A stretch of 64,000 nucleotides of DNA, from assembly GCA_004519485.1 (NCBI GenBank), contig CP038114.1, forward strand, positions 372,001 to 436,000. Reading direction: 5' to 3'. This DNA comes from Nannochloropsis oceanica (lineage: Eukaryota > Sar > Eustigmatophyceae > Eustigmatales > Monodopsidaceae). This document shows positions 31,701-42,768 of the stretch, piece after piece. The position numbers and the translations under genes were made by a program. Every line of letters begins with the position of its first letter. Positions within the stretch are counted from its first letter, which is position 1. The notes under the pieces were generated by a model that was given only the letters and a program-made list of their open reading frames with translations, was not told the DNA's origin and ran no database searches.

Positions 31701-33018
31701 TTGGGGAGGAACGTGCGGGGAGGTTGGTATTGAGGGAGAAAAAGAAGTGGCTTGCGGGGACGCTGGTGAGCTTGATTCAAGCCCCTCCCAATGTCCTAGG
31801 ACCGACGATCAATAAGCTGAGGATGACGGCGGCTAACATGGGCATTGACCTGTCGGAGGACGTTCCTGAGCTCACGCCTGGGAACAAGGAGTTTCTGTTT
31901 ATGAAGGAGGTAGGGAAGGAGGGAGGGGAGGGAGGGAGACCGTGGAGATAGTTGAAACATACGCATAAAGACTCACAAATCATACACTCATAACCTCCCT
32001 CCCTCAGTTGGCCTGGTTGCTGGAGGAAGGGCCGGAGGATGCTGACGCGGAGACCATCACTGACGCCGTGGAGCAATTCGGCGTGGAAGAATCGTCAGCC
32101 AATCGAATTATCTTGCAGGAGTTCAATGCAGCCAGGTACATACCTACGTCTTGCTCCCCCGCCCTCCCTCCCTCCCTTCGTCGTCTGTCTTTAATCTTTC
32201 CCTCTTTCTCTCCTTCTATTCCTGTTTCCCTCCTCAGCCGTCAAGCCTGTGTGGACCTGATGGGCAACATGGAAAGATCGGATTATTTGGGTGCTTTCCG
32301 CGACCTGGGGAGGTTGGTGCGCATCGGGCGGTGCGTCCCTCTTCCCCTGGCTTTCAACCAGGAAGCGCTGTTGGGCATGGCGGTGTGTGGGGAGGTACGG
32401 CGATTGTGGAGCAGCTACGCGGCCGTGCTAGGGACAACGAGTGCGGCGGTAGGGGGAGGAAGCAAGGGAGGGATTGATTTGTCGGCAGTGATCCAGGGGG
32501 TGAATGCAGAGGAGCTGGCGGCGTTCAAGGCGGGTTTTGACGAGGAGGATGAGATCGTGGGAAAGCTGATTGGGGGATTGGAGGCTCTGCCAGAGACAGG
32601 TAAAATATCGTGCCAGGAAGCCTTCTCTTTTTACTCTTCCCCTCCTCATTCCCTCCTCCCTCGCTCTCTTGCTTTCCGTTACTCACCAAAGCCTCCCTTC
32701 CTCCCTCCTTTCTTCACTGTAGCCGGCGACATCGATCTGACCATAGACTACCGCGGCCGCAAGGTCACGCGTAAGCGTCCCGGCGGCGAGGACATGATGG
32801 ACAACAAGGAGGAATGGGCTGACGGTGAATTAGAGATGATGGAGAAAGGCGGGCGGAAAATCGTCCTGGGTGAAGACGGGAAGGAGATGACCATCTTGGA
32901 TATCATTAGGAAGGCCATCGACACACGGCATACCTTTATGGGCCAAAAGAAGAGGAGGACAGGTCCCAAAAAGAAGGGGGAGAAGCCAGTGAATGCCCAG
33001 GGGAGGCGAGCGGCGTAA
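28739..33018 (+). CDS. TIC110: Tic110-like plastid inner-envelope translocon protein
   Basis: Four exons: 28739-31909, 32008-32135, 32238-32599 and 32723-33018; phases agree, 1318 aa. The N-terminus is a signal peptide (VGLLLTACVLGGSEAF) whose cleavage region AF-VVP fits bipartite targeting to a secondary red plastid, followed by a Ser/Thr-rich transit stretch. Around residues 120-160 lie short hydrophobic segments (VPLAAVGGFLA; GMFRVFGGVVGGFA), in the place of the Tic110 membrane anchor. The rest is long alpha-helical repeats with motifs such as LTPSAIKAVTAKYDV, YEAKVHEFF and LLLSDADVDRIHEPLARDEF, matching the helical Tic110 stromal domain. Known role: scaffold of the inner-envelope import machinery recruiting stromal chaperones. 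It is longer than the plant form (~1000 aa). Family assignment is by eye. Confidence 0.68.
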
Positions 33019-33820
33019 GTTTTTGATGAGGAGGGAGGTAGGACGGGAGGGAAGGAGGCAGGGGTGAGAAGAAGTATATTAGTATACGGATGAAGGAGGA
33101 GAGATGAATGTGATAGGGAACCTGTTGAGGGGACGCACAAGACCAGGCAGGACGGAGCAAAGACAAAACCAAAAGAAACAAAACGAGGAAAACAACAGAG
33201 GAAGCTGTGAGAGGAGCAGAGGAAGGGAAGAATAACACACAGACCATCAGACAAGACACAAAGAAAAACACGACAATTACAAGAATGTTAGTAATAAGGC
33301 ACGCATTCTGCCTGAGTGTGGGGTAAGGGATTTTGAGTATTTTTTAATTGCCATGGGCGTCTCTTCCTTTTTTGGGTTTCTGTTGCGCTTGGTAAATGGA
33401 GGGTATGGGCCGTGCTGTGGTGCTTGCCGGGTTGGATTTTTGGGACTCTTCCACCCCGTACGTCCCTTGGCTTTTGTTCTGATTTCCAGCTGCTAATACA
33501 TCTACTGGTACTACTGTCTTTGTCCTTTATTGGAAACACAACTATGGCGGCGTCCCGGGCCTCATTTGCTTTCTTAGCATCATCACGACACATGGGCTCG
33601 TCGTTACTCGCCTTGAGCTCTCCCTCCCTCCCTCCCTCCCTCCTGCCACAACCCCAGATTGTGCACCCACGCCCCACATCCATACACGCTCACCAGGGAA
33701 ACATGGCAAGCAATGTTCTCCTTGTCTCTCTAGGCCTGTTCCCAAGTCACTTTGACCAAGTCAACCTCTCCTCTGCCTCATCTCTTTCCCAGACTTTTCC
33801 TGCAGACGTCTAGCAGCAGT
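33019..33820. other. Intergenic ~800 bp
   Basis: 3' region of the Tic110-like gene, then the presumed promoter and leader of the next plus-strand gene. A pyrimidine tract of CCCT units lies at about 33619-33643. No gene seen. Confidence 0.5.
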
Positions 33821-36800
33821 ATGAAAGGCTTCCTAGCCCGGAGTGGCAGCGGCAGCAACGGGAAGTACGCAAGCACCAGCCGCGACAGCAGCAGCGACAG
33901 CAGCAAAGGCAATGGGAATGATGGGAAGAAGTCCACCGTCTCTTCCCTTTTCAATCGCGCGTCAGTATCGGTCCGTTCCTCAATGATAACGCCAGGTGGC
34001 AACGGGAGCAGCAGCACTACACACAAAACCATGGTATCTCCAGAGTCGTCGGTGTCTGAGGATGGAGTGGGCTCCGAAGGGGCTGCAAAAGGTGGGACAA
34101 CGCTCGAGTCCGACTCGCTTGAGGAAGGGCGAGGACGAGGACGACGACGAGGAGGGATGGGGCCAGGTGGACGCGTCGCAGACTCTGTGGCAGCACCAGG
34201 AGCAGCGGGAGTTGGAAGCGCAGAAGTACAAGGAGGAGCGTCAGCAGAAGTTACAAAGGAGCGGCATGAGCAGCCGGGGAAATTGCTCATACAAATGTAC
34301 GTGTATATGTTGCGTGGGGGAGTGAAACGGAGGGTATACTGATGGGCTGGTTGCTTTGTGGGTCTATGCCTGTATGTATGTGAGGGACAGCACCACCGCC
34401 AGCAGGATCATCAGCACCATGGCGTGTAAAGGAACTTCCTTTGTTCCTCCCTATCCACATCCCATGCTCCACAATCTCACTTACCCTTACCCCTTCCGTC
34501 CTTCCTTACGTCCTTCCTTCCTCTCTTCCTCTCTTCGTTCCTTCCTTCCTTCCTACAGACCCCCAGTGGCCCCTCCACCATCACCACAACGATCCTCCTC
34601 CTCCTCTCTCCAATATGAAGTCCGGAGCCAACCAAATGATGGCCCAAAAGAAGCCGAGGACGAGGAAGTGGACGAGGACGAGGACGAGGAGGACGAGTAT
34701 GATCGACAGTGGCGCGAGGACGATGCTGCTCTACGGTCACTCCTCGATGATATAAAAAGAGGAAGGGTCATTATCGACTCTCCTCTTCTTGATCGCCTTT
34801 TATTGCTGGGGAGGGAGGTGTTCGACCCCCCTTGTCGTCCCGATCCCTCCCTCTCCGCCACCCTTCCTCCCTCCCTCCCTCGCCCTCGCCCTCTTCGTCC
34901 TCCCTGTCCTGCAAGTGTCACTGCAACTGCTGCTCGGCGACGTCCTCGGAGTGGCAGCAGCAGCAGTAACAGCAGCACCACCAGCACCACCAGCACGAGC
35001 ACCCGCAGCAGCAGCAGCAGCAGAGGAAGGGGAAGGAGGGAAGGAGGGAGCGAGGGGCTGGCTTGGTACGCCCACCTTTTCGAAGCAATCGCCATTTCGG
35101 AATTAGACTCCCCTCCCTGCCTCCTCCATCGAGCCCGCCTCCTCTCCATCTTCCAGTGTGCGGCTTTTTTCTGCCGGATCAAGGGAGGAGCCAAGGTCAC
35201 TGGCTTCACCAAATCAGGTACTTTCCCTCCCTCCCTCCCTCTCTCCCTCCCTCAATTTCTGCCTCCCGCTCTATATATAGAAACACCTCATCTCCCTCCC
35301 TTTCTCCTTCCCTCCCTCCCACCCTTCCTCGAGTTGTGTTTCCCACCGAACCGGATACATAACAGAAATTCCCCACCTCCCTCCCTTTCTCCTTCCCTCC
35401 CTCGCACCCTTCCTCGAGTTGTGTTTCCCACCGAACCGGATACATAACAGAAACACCTCATCTCCCTCCCTTTCTCCCTCCCTCCCTCCCTCCCTCCCTC
35501 CCCCCCCTAGATATCCCACGCCGCCTTCCCCTCCCTCCCGTCTGTCAAGCCGAGCTCAAGCGGCGACTTGCCACGTGGTTGGCAACTTTCCACTGTCCCA
35601 AATATTTGACGCGGGACGAGGTGGATGCCTTGAGGAGAGACAACGTTCTGTTAGCCTTGCGGTGGTTGGAAAGTCCGTTGGCGCCGTTGGAAATAACGGT
35701 CCGGTCGGTGTTGATGCCCCTCTTGGAGGGGCTTTGCTGCGACGTGCTCATGACCAAAGTCCTGGGTGAGGAGGTGACTACACGGTTAGAGCTGGAGGTG
35801 GGACGGCTGGAGCAGCAGCAGCAGCAGATGGCGACGCCCGCGTTGTGGAGGGCGGCAGGGGCAATCTGGGACGAAATGATGCGGAATAAGAAGGAGAGGG
35901 AGGGTGAGACGAAAGGAAGCGAGACAGATGCAACTTTCACAAGAACCACAACAAGGACAACAACCTCAACAGCAACAACAGCAGTTGTACCGGACGGTTG
36001 CCCTGGTTCTCCAGCTCTTCCTCCTTCCCTCCCTCCTCCCCCCTATTCGCGCCTTGCAGAGGCCGCCACCCCCCACATCGAGGATCTTCTCCAATGGCTC
36101 CGGACTGACAAAGCCGTCCTCACCTGCCGGCACGGCTCCTCCCTCAACGAACTCCTCCTCGCCCTCCCTCCCTCCCTCCGCCTGCACCTCCACCACCAAG
36201 AGTACGAATCACCCGCTGATTTCATGCGTGTTTTTAACGTACACGCCCTCCCCCTCTCCCGGCTCTCCCTCCCTCCCACCCCAGTGGGTTGCCTCCCCAT
36301 GCCCCCGTGCTCCCCTCCCCGACGCTTGCCACGGATTCCTCCCTCCCTCCCTCCCTCCTCGTCCTCCTTCTTCTACTCCTTTCGTGAATGCCATCGTCTC
36401 GCGCCGTCTCTTGCGCAGGTGCTGAAGGATTTGGAGAGGGAGGAGGGGGTAGGGATGGAGGGAGGGAAGGATGTTCTCAAGGGAGTAGATGTGAAGGAAA
36501 GGTTGAGCGAAATTGTGAGGACGAGGACGGGAGATATGGTGCGGGGGGTGGAGGGGACAGTGCAGAGGGCGCTCTTTTCGGCGAGTCGGACAGTGTTTGG
36601 TGGGGATGTGTTTTTTATCGTCAGGGACTTGTTTGGGGGTGACGGGGTTGTAGTGGCTCCAATGGGGGCCAAGGGAGGAGGAGGAGGAGGAGGAAGGGGA
36701 GGACCGGCGATTGTGATTGATGTGGTTGGTGGGATCGGGGGAAAGGGGGAGAAGGATAGTTGCAATTTGGAGCATCAGCAGCGGCAGCCGCATCGCCCTA

Positions 36801-37540
36801 CTCCCTCCACCTCCTCCTCCTGCTCCTCCTCCTTCGTATCTTCCTTCTCTTCCTCCTCGTCCTCGCCCTTCCCCTCTTCGTCCCTCCCTATCCTCAAAAT
36901 AATTGTCACCTCACACACCTCCTACGGCTTGTACAGTGACGAGGAAGTCACCTTCTCAGCCCCCAGCGAAGGTTGCGGACACCACCACCACCAACAGCAT
37001 CAACAACAGCAGCAGCAACATCAACAGCGACAACAACAACCACCACCACTCTCGCAGTCTACCAACAGCAGCAGCAGCACTCCTCCTCCTCTTCCTCCCC
37101 CCTCTCCTCCTCCTCCTCCTTCTTCTTCTTCTGTGGTTTCAGGCCCGGGTCCTCACCCCATGATCATCCTCCACGCCACTCTAGTGGAGACATTGGCAGT
37201 TGTCCTCGTGCCCGTCGAGAAACGAGGAGGGGGGGGGGGCGGAGGGAGGGCGGCGAGAGTTGAAGGAGAAGGAAGAAAGGAGGAGGAAGGGAAGGAGGAA
37301 GAGGATGATGAAAAGGACGAGGAGGAGGAGAAGGAATTGAGAGTTTTGACGAGGGGATTCGGAGCCGGGCGAGTGCTGTGTCTGAAGGCGGAGAGGCCGG
37401 TAGTGACACCTTGCCCGTCTCCCACCCCATCTCCCCGACCAGCTGCTGGAGCTGATGCTGCTCCTGAGGGTGAGAGTGGGGGGAATGATGCAGGGCCAGG
37501 GGTAAGACCGAAATGGGAGAGTGATGAGATCAGTGTATGA
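33821..37540 (+). CDS. Unknown 1054-aa protein, three exons
   Basis: Exons 33821-34296, 34559-35217 and 35511-37540 join in phase (donor/acceptor GT-AG). Residues 1-160 are Ser/Gly-rich and disordered; then an acidic run (EDEEVDEDEDEEDEYD). A structured core starts at about residue 210 (DAALRSLLDDIKRGRV; LFEAIAISELDSPPCLLHRA) and continues in exon 3 (LATFHCPKYLTRDEVDALRR; HIEDLLQWLRTDKAVL; TGDMVRGVEGTVQRALF), interspersed with polyGln/His, polySer and Gly inserts. I recognise no family. A beta-rich C-terminal part (LKIIVTSHTSYGLYSDEEV) may be separate. The choice of reading frame in exon 1 rests on phase: only this frame stays open across the first junction. Confidence 0.6.
35285..35475. repeat. 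~80-bp tandem repeat inside intron
   Basis: Inside the second intron of the preceding gene, a block with CTCGAGTTGTGTTTCCCACC and CGGATACATAACAGAAA is present twice, embedded in CCCT-rich flanks that begin a third copy. The copies are almost identical, so this is a recent expansion. The repeat includes CAG/TAG near the pyrimidine tract and could offer decoy acceptors. Confidence 0.85.
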
Positions 37541-37997
37541 AGAGGAGCAGCACTGGCAGCAGCACTGGCAGCAGCAGCAGCAGGAGGAGGAGAAGGGAAG
37601 AGGATGAAATACAAGAAATGAAGAGAAAAAAGTTTGACCGCATTCCGGAAGGAGGATGGGACGGAAGGAGGGAGGAACTATAGGAAGGATAAATGCGAAT
37701 CAAGCAGTTTTGTTTTGTATGGTGGTGTTGAGGAAGGGAGAACTGGGTGTGTGGGGACGACCACAACGACGAAGGAGCATTAGCAGTAGGAGGGAGAATT
37801 TAAGTTGATAAAGCAGAAGGACGAAATCGACTCAAGAAACAGAAGGGTTGTACGATTTCTCTTGGGAGCCTAAACATCAGGAACAGAAGTAAAAAAATAA
37901 CAGGCAACACATGCAGGGGGAGGAACGCTTGGTCTTATCTTTTTCTCAGTCACACTTTTGTCTTCTTTTCGATTGCTCTTTCTCCCATCCCTTCTCC
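37541..37997. other. Convergent intergenic ~460 bp
   Basis: Lies between converging 3' ends. It begins with CAGCAG/GGA repeats, then A-rich sequence. No gene seen. Confidence 0.5.
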
Positions 37998-38266
37998 TCA
38001 CATCCCCTCCTCCCCTTCTTCCTCCATCAATCCCAAAATCGTCCTCGCCGTCCCCGGGAACCTCTCCCTCTCAAATCTCTCGTCCCCCTCCACATAAGGC
38101 ACTAGATCCTTCTTCATCTGCTTTACGAACAACCCCTCCAACTTCGCCCTCATCTCATCGTTCGTCTTCAACTCCGTCCGGAGTCCCTCCGTGTTGCTCA
38201 CGCCTGCTTTAGAGCATGCACGGAGGATGAGCTCGGATAAAATCGTGCCAGGACCCCCTTGTTCTT

Positions 38267-38302
<36 letters not shown>

Positions 38303-38741
38303 TCGCATCGCTTCCTCGCTTCGGTTTGCTCCCGCCAGTCAAACTGCTGACACCACTGGAAGGCTGAAATGATTGATAGGCAAAGCTAGGAGGACGGGGG
38401 CGGTAGCTTTGTAGGACGGCGGCATCCTCCTGGAGCACGCCAAGCCATTTTTCTGCCTGGGCAGGAGGGAGTACAGCTGCCACAGCTTCTTCCAGCGTGG
38501 GTGGTTCCTTGGGTTTCGGGGGCTGAGTGGTCGCGGGGCGGGGAACACGGAGCATGCCGTGCGACTTTCCTGTTTGTGTCGGAGGCTGATGTTGTTGAAA
38601 GATGGCCGCGGCGGCATCGTCGAGAATATCAGCGGTCGGGGACGGGGCAGCTGCTCTGGTGGAGGCAGAGGAGGGCGGAGCAGAGGCTAAAACGTCGTCC
38701 GCCGCGTCATCGAGCATTGCGTCTAAATCATCGTCGTCCAT
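37998..38741 (-). CDS. Unknown 247-aa protein with acidic N-terminus
   Basis: Single exon. I start at 38741 (MDDDDLDAMLDDAADD); upstream in-frame sequence to 38909 is low in coding character. The N-terminal acidic amphipathic helix recalls PEX19 (ELDELLDSAL), but the C-terminal farnesylation box and PEX19 core are absent. The middle is Pro/Ala-rich with a polyAla run from CAG repeats. The C-terminal 90 residues look folded: ILSELILRACSKAGVSN, TELKTNDEMRAKLEGLFVKQ, MKKDLVPYVEGDERF. No family assigned. It shares its start-side intergenic region (38742-39013) with the bestrophin gene, transcribed divergently. Confidence 0.6.
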
Positions 38742-39013
38742 GGCGCCTGTGCGGTTTATTCCGTGCCTGTTTATTGTAGGGAGGGGTTGTAGGTAGGTGA
38801 TAGTGGTGCTCGCCGTAGGGTCGTTAAGATGACGTGATTCGGAGACAGGAGGTGAAGCTGAAGAATAATAATATGCACTCCCGACCAAACTGCTGCCTTT
38901 TGACCACAATCATCGACTTACACATTCACAGGGACAAAAAGCAAACTCTAACTGTCCGGAAACAATTTTTTGCCGCAGTGCATTGTTGTCACCTTCTCAA
39001 TTTTTAGGCCATC

Positions 39014-41785
39014 ATGCCTTTACAGCCAGGTCGGTTCAAGTGTGTCAATGCCGCCTTGGTGCAACCAGTGTGGCTGCTACTCCTCCTGCTCCTTGCCCTG
39101 ATCCTTGTAGTGCCAAGCCGCACATTTACGCCCACTTCCTACGTCAGCAGTACCACGATCAGAACGAGTGCTTGGCAAGCGAAGCCCTTATTCACGACAC
39201 GCACGTCCACCCCATGCCGTAGTACACGACAGTCGACACGCACGTCCACCCTCGTGCGCTGCTGGGACAGTTTACAGCCATCCTCCACTCCCCCATCCAC
39301 TAGCTCAGCCAGCAAACCCCTCTCTATCTCCTCTCCGACCCTCCCCGTGGGAACTTGGCCTCCGAAAGGTTTTCGGCCATTTAAATCCTTACGAGAAGTG
39401 TGCGGAAACGTCTCACTAGAGTTGGATGAGGATCAACGGGCGCTCATCGGTCCTCCCACCTCCCAATTTTTCGCGGGCTTTCGCCTGCGTGAGCTCGACG
39501 AGACCAATCAGAGCACCTTTTTGAAGGAGGCAGGGCGCGTGCAACAAGGGTGAGTGCCTTGCGTGGGTGGATGCCAGTGGCACGTATTTGCTCACCCTCC
39601 CTCCCTCCCTCCTTCCAGCCTCCGGGGCCTCGTCTGGTTTGCCTACCTCCTATGGCCTTACATCGGCTTCGGAATCTTCTGCTCGCTGATTGCCCAAGTC
39701 ATCGTCTACAACAGGAATGGTCTTAGCGCGGAGGACGCCACGTACCTCACACCCCTGGATGTGAAGGACTTTCCCGACTTGAAGATCGTGCACGGATTCG
39801 TCGGCTCCATTCTCGGTTTCTCCATCGGTATGCCATCCCTCCCTCCCTGTACTTTGCTTATATTTTCTTCCTCCCTCCTTCCCTCCCTTTCTTCCTTCCT
39901 CCCTCCCTCCCCTTGTCAGTCTGTCGTCATGTCTCTCCTTCTCCCACGTTCGTTCCCTCCCTCCCTCCCGCCCTCCCTCCCTCCTTCCCCTCCCTCAGGC
40001 TTTAGGACGAACGCTGCTTATGACCGCTACTATGAGGGTCGGAAGATTCTCAGGTCAGCACCACCTCCCTCCCTCCCTCCCTCCCTCCCTTCCTCCCTCC
40101 CGCCTTTCCTCACGTCCGTCTCAATTACCACTTACCCACCTGTCCTTTACCCCCTCCCTCCCTCCCTCCCTCCCTCCCTCCCTTGCTTCCTTCCTCGCCC
40201 CCTAGCACCATCCTCGAGAACAGCCGCTCCATCATTCGGGACGTCTACTCCTTTATCCTCAAGACCCCTTCCCCTCCCTCTTTCCCTCCCTCCCCCCCTC
40301 TCTCCGCCCGTGACGACGCCGCGGTGGAGGTGGTGAGCGATGACATACGCCGACGGCTCAACGTCCTCTTTGCTTTCGTCCGCCAGTCCGTTCGAGAGTC
40401 CCTCATCGGCTTCTCTCCCGACTCCGACATGGCGGCGGTGCCTTTCATCAACACCACCTACTACCTCGACCCCTCCTTCCCCCAGCTCCTCGATTTGCTG
40501 TCCAAAGACGAGGCCATACGCTATGCCAGACTCTCCCCGCGGTCACGGCCAGGGGCAGTGAGTGCGGAGATTAACATTATATTACAAATTCTGGGGGCGA
40601 GGATTCAATACGTCGATGCTTTCTTGGGCAAGGTCCAGGTAGGCTTCACCCTCCCTCCCTCCCTCCCTCCCTCCCTCTCTTTCCCTTTCCGTCATATTCC
40701 CACGGTCACGACCGGGTGTGGTGGGCGGTGGACGTAGGAGTGGGAATAGAAGTATTTAGGAATAGATTAATTAGGCATAGGAGTAATTAGGAATAGAAGT
40801 ATGAAGGAAAAGGAGTAATTAGGCATAAGAGTAATTAGGAATAGAAATAAGTAAATGGATGGCATGGTGGCGGCAGATTTCACAGAGGGCGATGATGATA
40901 TACCCACCCTCCCTCCCTCCCTCCCTCCCTCCCTCCCTCCCTCCCTCCCTCCCTCCCTCCCTCCCTCCCTCCCTCCCTCCCTCCCTCCCTAGGGCCATCT
41001 GGGCCGCATCACAGAGGCCCATTCGACCATGCTCCGGATTCGCGATACCCCCGTGCCTTACCCCTACCTGCTCATCCTCAACGTGGCCACCTTCATCTTC
41101 GTGTACTCCACGCCCTTTTTGTACAACACCGGCATCGAGGGTCGGTACCTGGGCGTCCAGCTTCTGGTGATTGCTTACTACGGTACGCCCGTCCTTCCAT
41201 CCCTCCCTCCCTCTCTCCCTCCCTCTTTCTTTTTCATCCCTGTCCTTTTCGCTCGCTTTCGCTGTCCTTCCCAGGAGCCTTCTTCCTTATCTTTTCAATG
41301 CGTTTTTATTTCCCACCCGAGCCATATCTATACTCCCCGAGATGCCTTCCTTTGGTCTGATACATATTAAATTTTAAAACTCTCACCTTCACTCCGCCCT
41401 CCCCCCCTCCCTCCCTCTCTCCCATCTTTTCTGTTGACGCACAGGAATTCTGAGCATCGGGCAAAGCATTGAAAATCCCTACGCATGGGACACTTTCGGT
41501 AAGCCCTCCCTCCCTCCCTCCCTCGCTCCCTCCCTCAAACCCCAAGCCCCCTACGCACGGGACACCTTCCGTAAGCCCTCCCTCCCTCCCTGCCTGTCTT
41601 CCTCCCTCTCCCTAGACATTGATTTCGAGGACTTCGCGATTCAGCTCTCAAGGGACTTGTCGGCCACGGCCAGCTGTCTCAAAGATGACCGGTCGGCTTT
41701 CTTGCAGGAATTGGTGCATCCCCATGAGGAAGAGAAGGAGGAGGAGGAGGAGGAGGAGGGAGGGAGGGAGGGAAGGGGAAAATAA
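39014..41785 (+). CDS. Bestrophin-like anion channel, seven exons
   Basis: Exons 39014-39549, 39619-39827, 39999-40053, 40206-40638, 40993-41182, 41445-41498 and 41616-41785; all phases agree. The N-terminus has a hydrophobic stretch (VWLLLLLLLALILVV) then PSRTF and a Ser/Thr-rich region, compatible with plastid targeting. The bestrophin/UPF0187 core is clear: two membrane segments (LVWFAYLLWPYIGFG), SILGFSIGFRTNAAYDRYYEGRKI at the pore helix, then the cytosolic helices, LNVATFIFVYSTPFLYNT, and SIGQSIENPYAWD with the family's IENP motif. The acidic EEE tail is specific. Family members form pentameric Cl-/HCO3- channels; algal and plant members sit in thylakoids (VCCN1, BST1-3). A thylakoid site here is inference. 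Confidence 0.9.
40905..40992 (+). repeat. CCCT tetranucleotide run in intron
   Basis: About 20 consecutive CCCT units run straight into the TAG acceptor of bestrophin exon 5, so the repeat itself forms the polypyrimidine tract. Confidence 0.95.
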
Positions 41786-42768
41786 TGTCTAGAGAGGTGC
41801 GAAAGGGGATTTGGAGGAGGAGGAGGATCATGAGGCAGGAAGATCCGATCTCCCCATCGTCCCGGCTGGAAAATCCATTATGCGGGCCCACCCGAGTACA
41901 AAACGATGGTGAGGATAATGATCATGATGAGGAGGAGGGCGATAATGAGAATGGTGATTACGACGATGGTCATTTAGTCTTGAAAACAGACAAGCCATAA
42001 AGTATACAAAGAATCAAAGATAAGCAAGTAATGTCTTCACTGCAGCGGCCACGGGTACAGTAAGGGAAGGACGTCCGCCCCCACAAATCCTTTCACTGCT
42101 TCCCCGGGTTTGGATCCTGGCGGCAGCGTCCGTTCGTTTCGGATTTCAAAACCCAGAACGCTGCCTCACCCCCCCCTTTCCTTTTGTTCCTGTTGTCGAA
42201 GTCCACCAACCGAGACGCCGCCATTTCAAGCCTTAATTAAAGCGAGAGTTTTAAATTTAAAATCCTAAATGGTGGGGAAAACAAGGACCCTCGTCTCGTC
42301 CCACGTTGCTTGCGAAACACTGCGGCTTCATCTTCTTCTTTTCGTCGGGGAGCGATTGGGCTTGTGGTGGCAGAGCAAATCTTTGTCCCACCCTCTCTTT
42401 CAACGACACTTCCTGTTGCCTGCCATTTTCCCCATAATTCCAATATTTATGCATCGACACTCTCTCACACACAACCATACACACAATGGCACTCACACCA
42501 CGACACATCTTCCTTAAACTGCCTGCAACATCGTCCTTCCCTCCTTTTCTTTCTTCCCTCCCTCCCTTCGCCTTCTGGATGCATTTCCTTTCTATCTGTA
42601 TTCCGCTGCCGCTGCTGCTGCTGCTACTACTACTGCTGCTGTTCTTGATCAACCTGTTGCCAATGATCCCACCCTCTTTTTCATCCGTCCCGACATTCCT
42701 TTCATTTCCCGGCTGTGAGGAAGGCGCATACGATTTCTCCTGTCCTTCCCTCCCTCCCTTGTCCTCGC
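41786..42768. other. Convergent intergenic ~980 bp
   Basis: 3' flanks of the bestrophin (plus) and fructokinase (minus) genes. A purine-rich stretch (41740-41960) gives way to mixed sequence. Open frames at 42257-42914 lack domains. No gene called. Confidence 0.5.

Noticed and set aside
35285-35475. CRISPR-like look of regularly repeated blocks
   Set aside because: Too few copies, spacers are CCCT runs, and the setting is an intron of a eukaryotic gene.
37998-38741. PEX19 identity for the 247-aa gene
   Set aside because: Only the acidic N-terminal helix is similar; the PEX19 core helices and C-terminal CaaX box are missing.
40905-40992. Telomere-like repeat
   Set aside because: The unit is CCCT without the TAA of the common TTAGGG telomere repeat, and it sits in an intron.
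42090-42130. tRNA-like T-arm near GGGTTTGGATCC
   Set aside because: A 5-bp stem with a 7-nt loop can form, but the loop lacks the invariant C and A and no acceptor or anticodon arm is found at the right distance.
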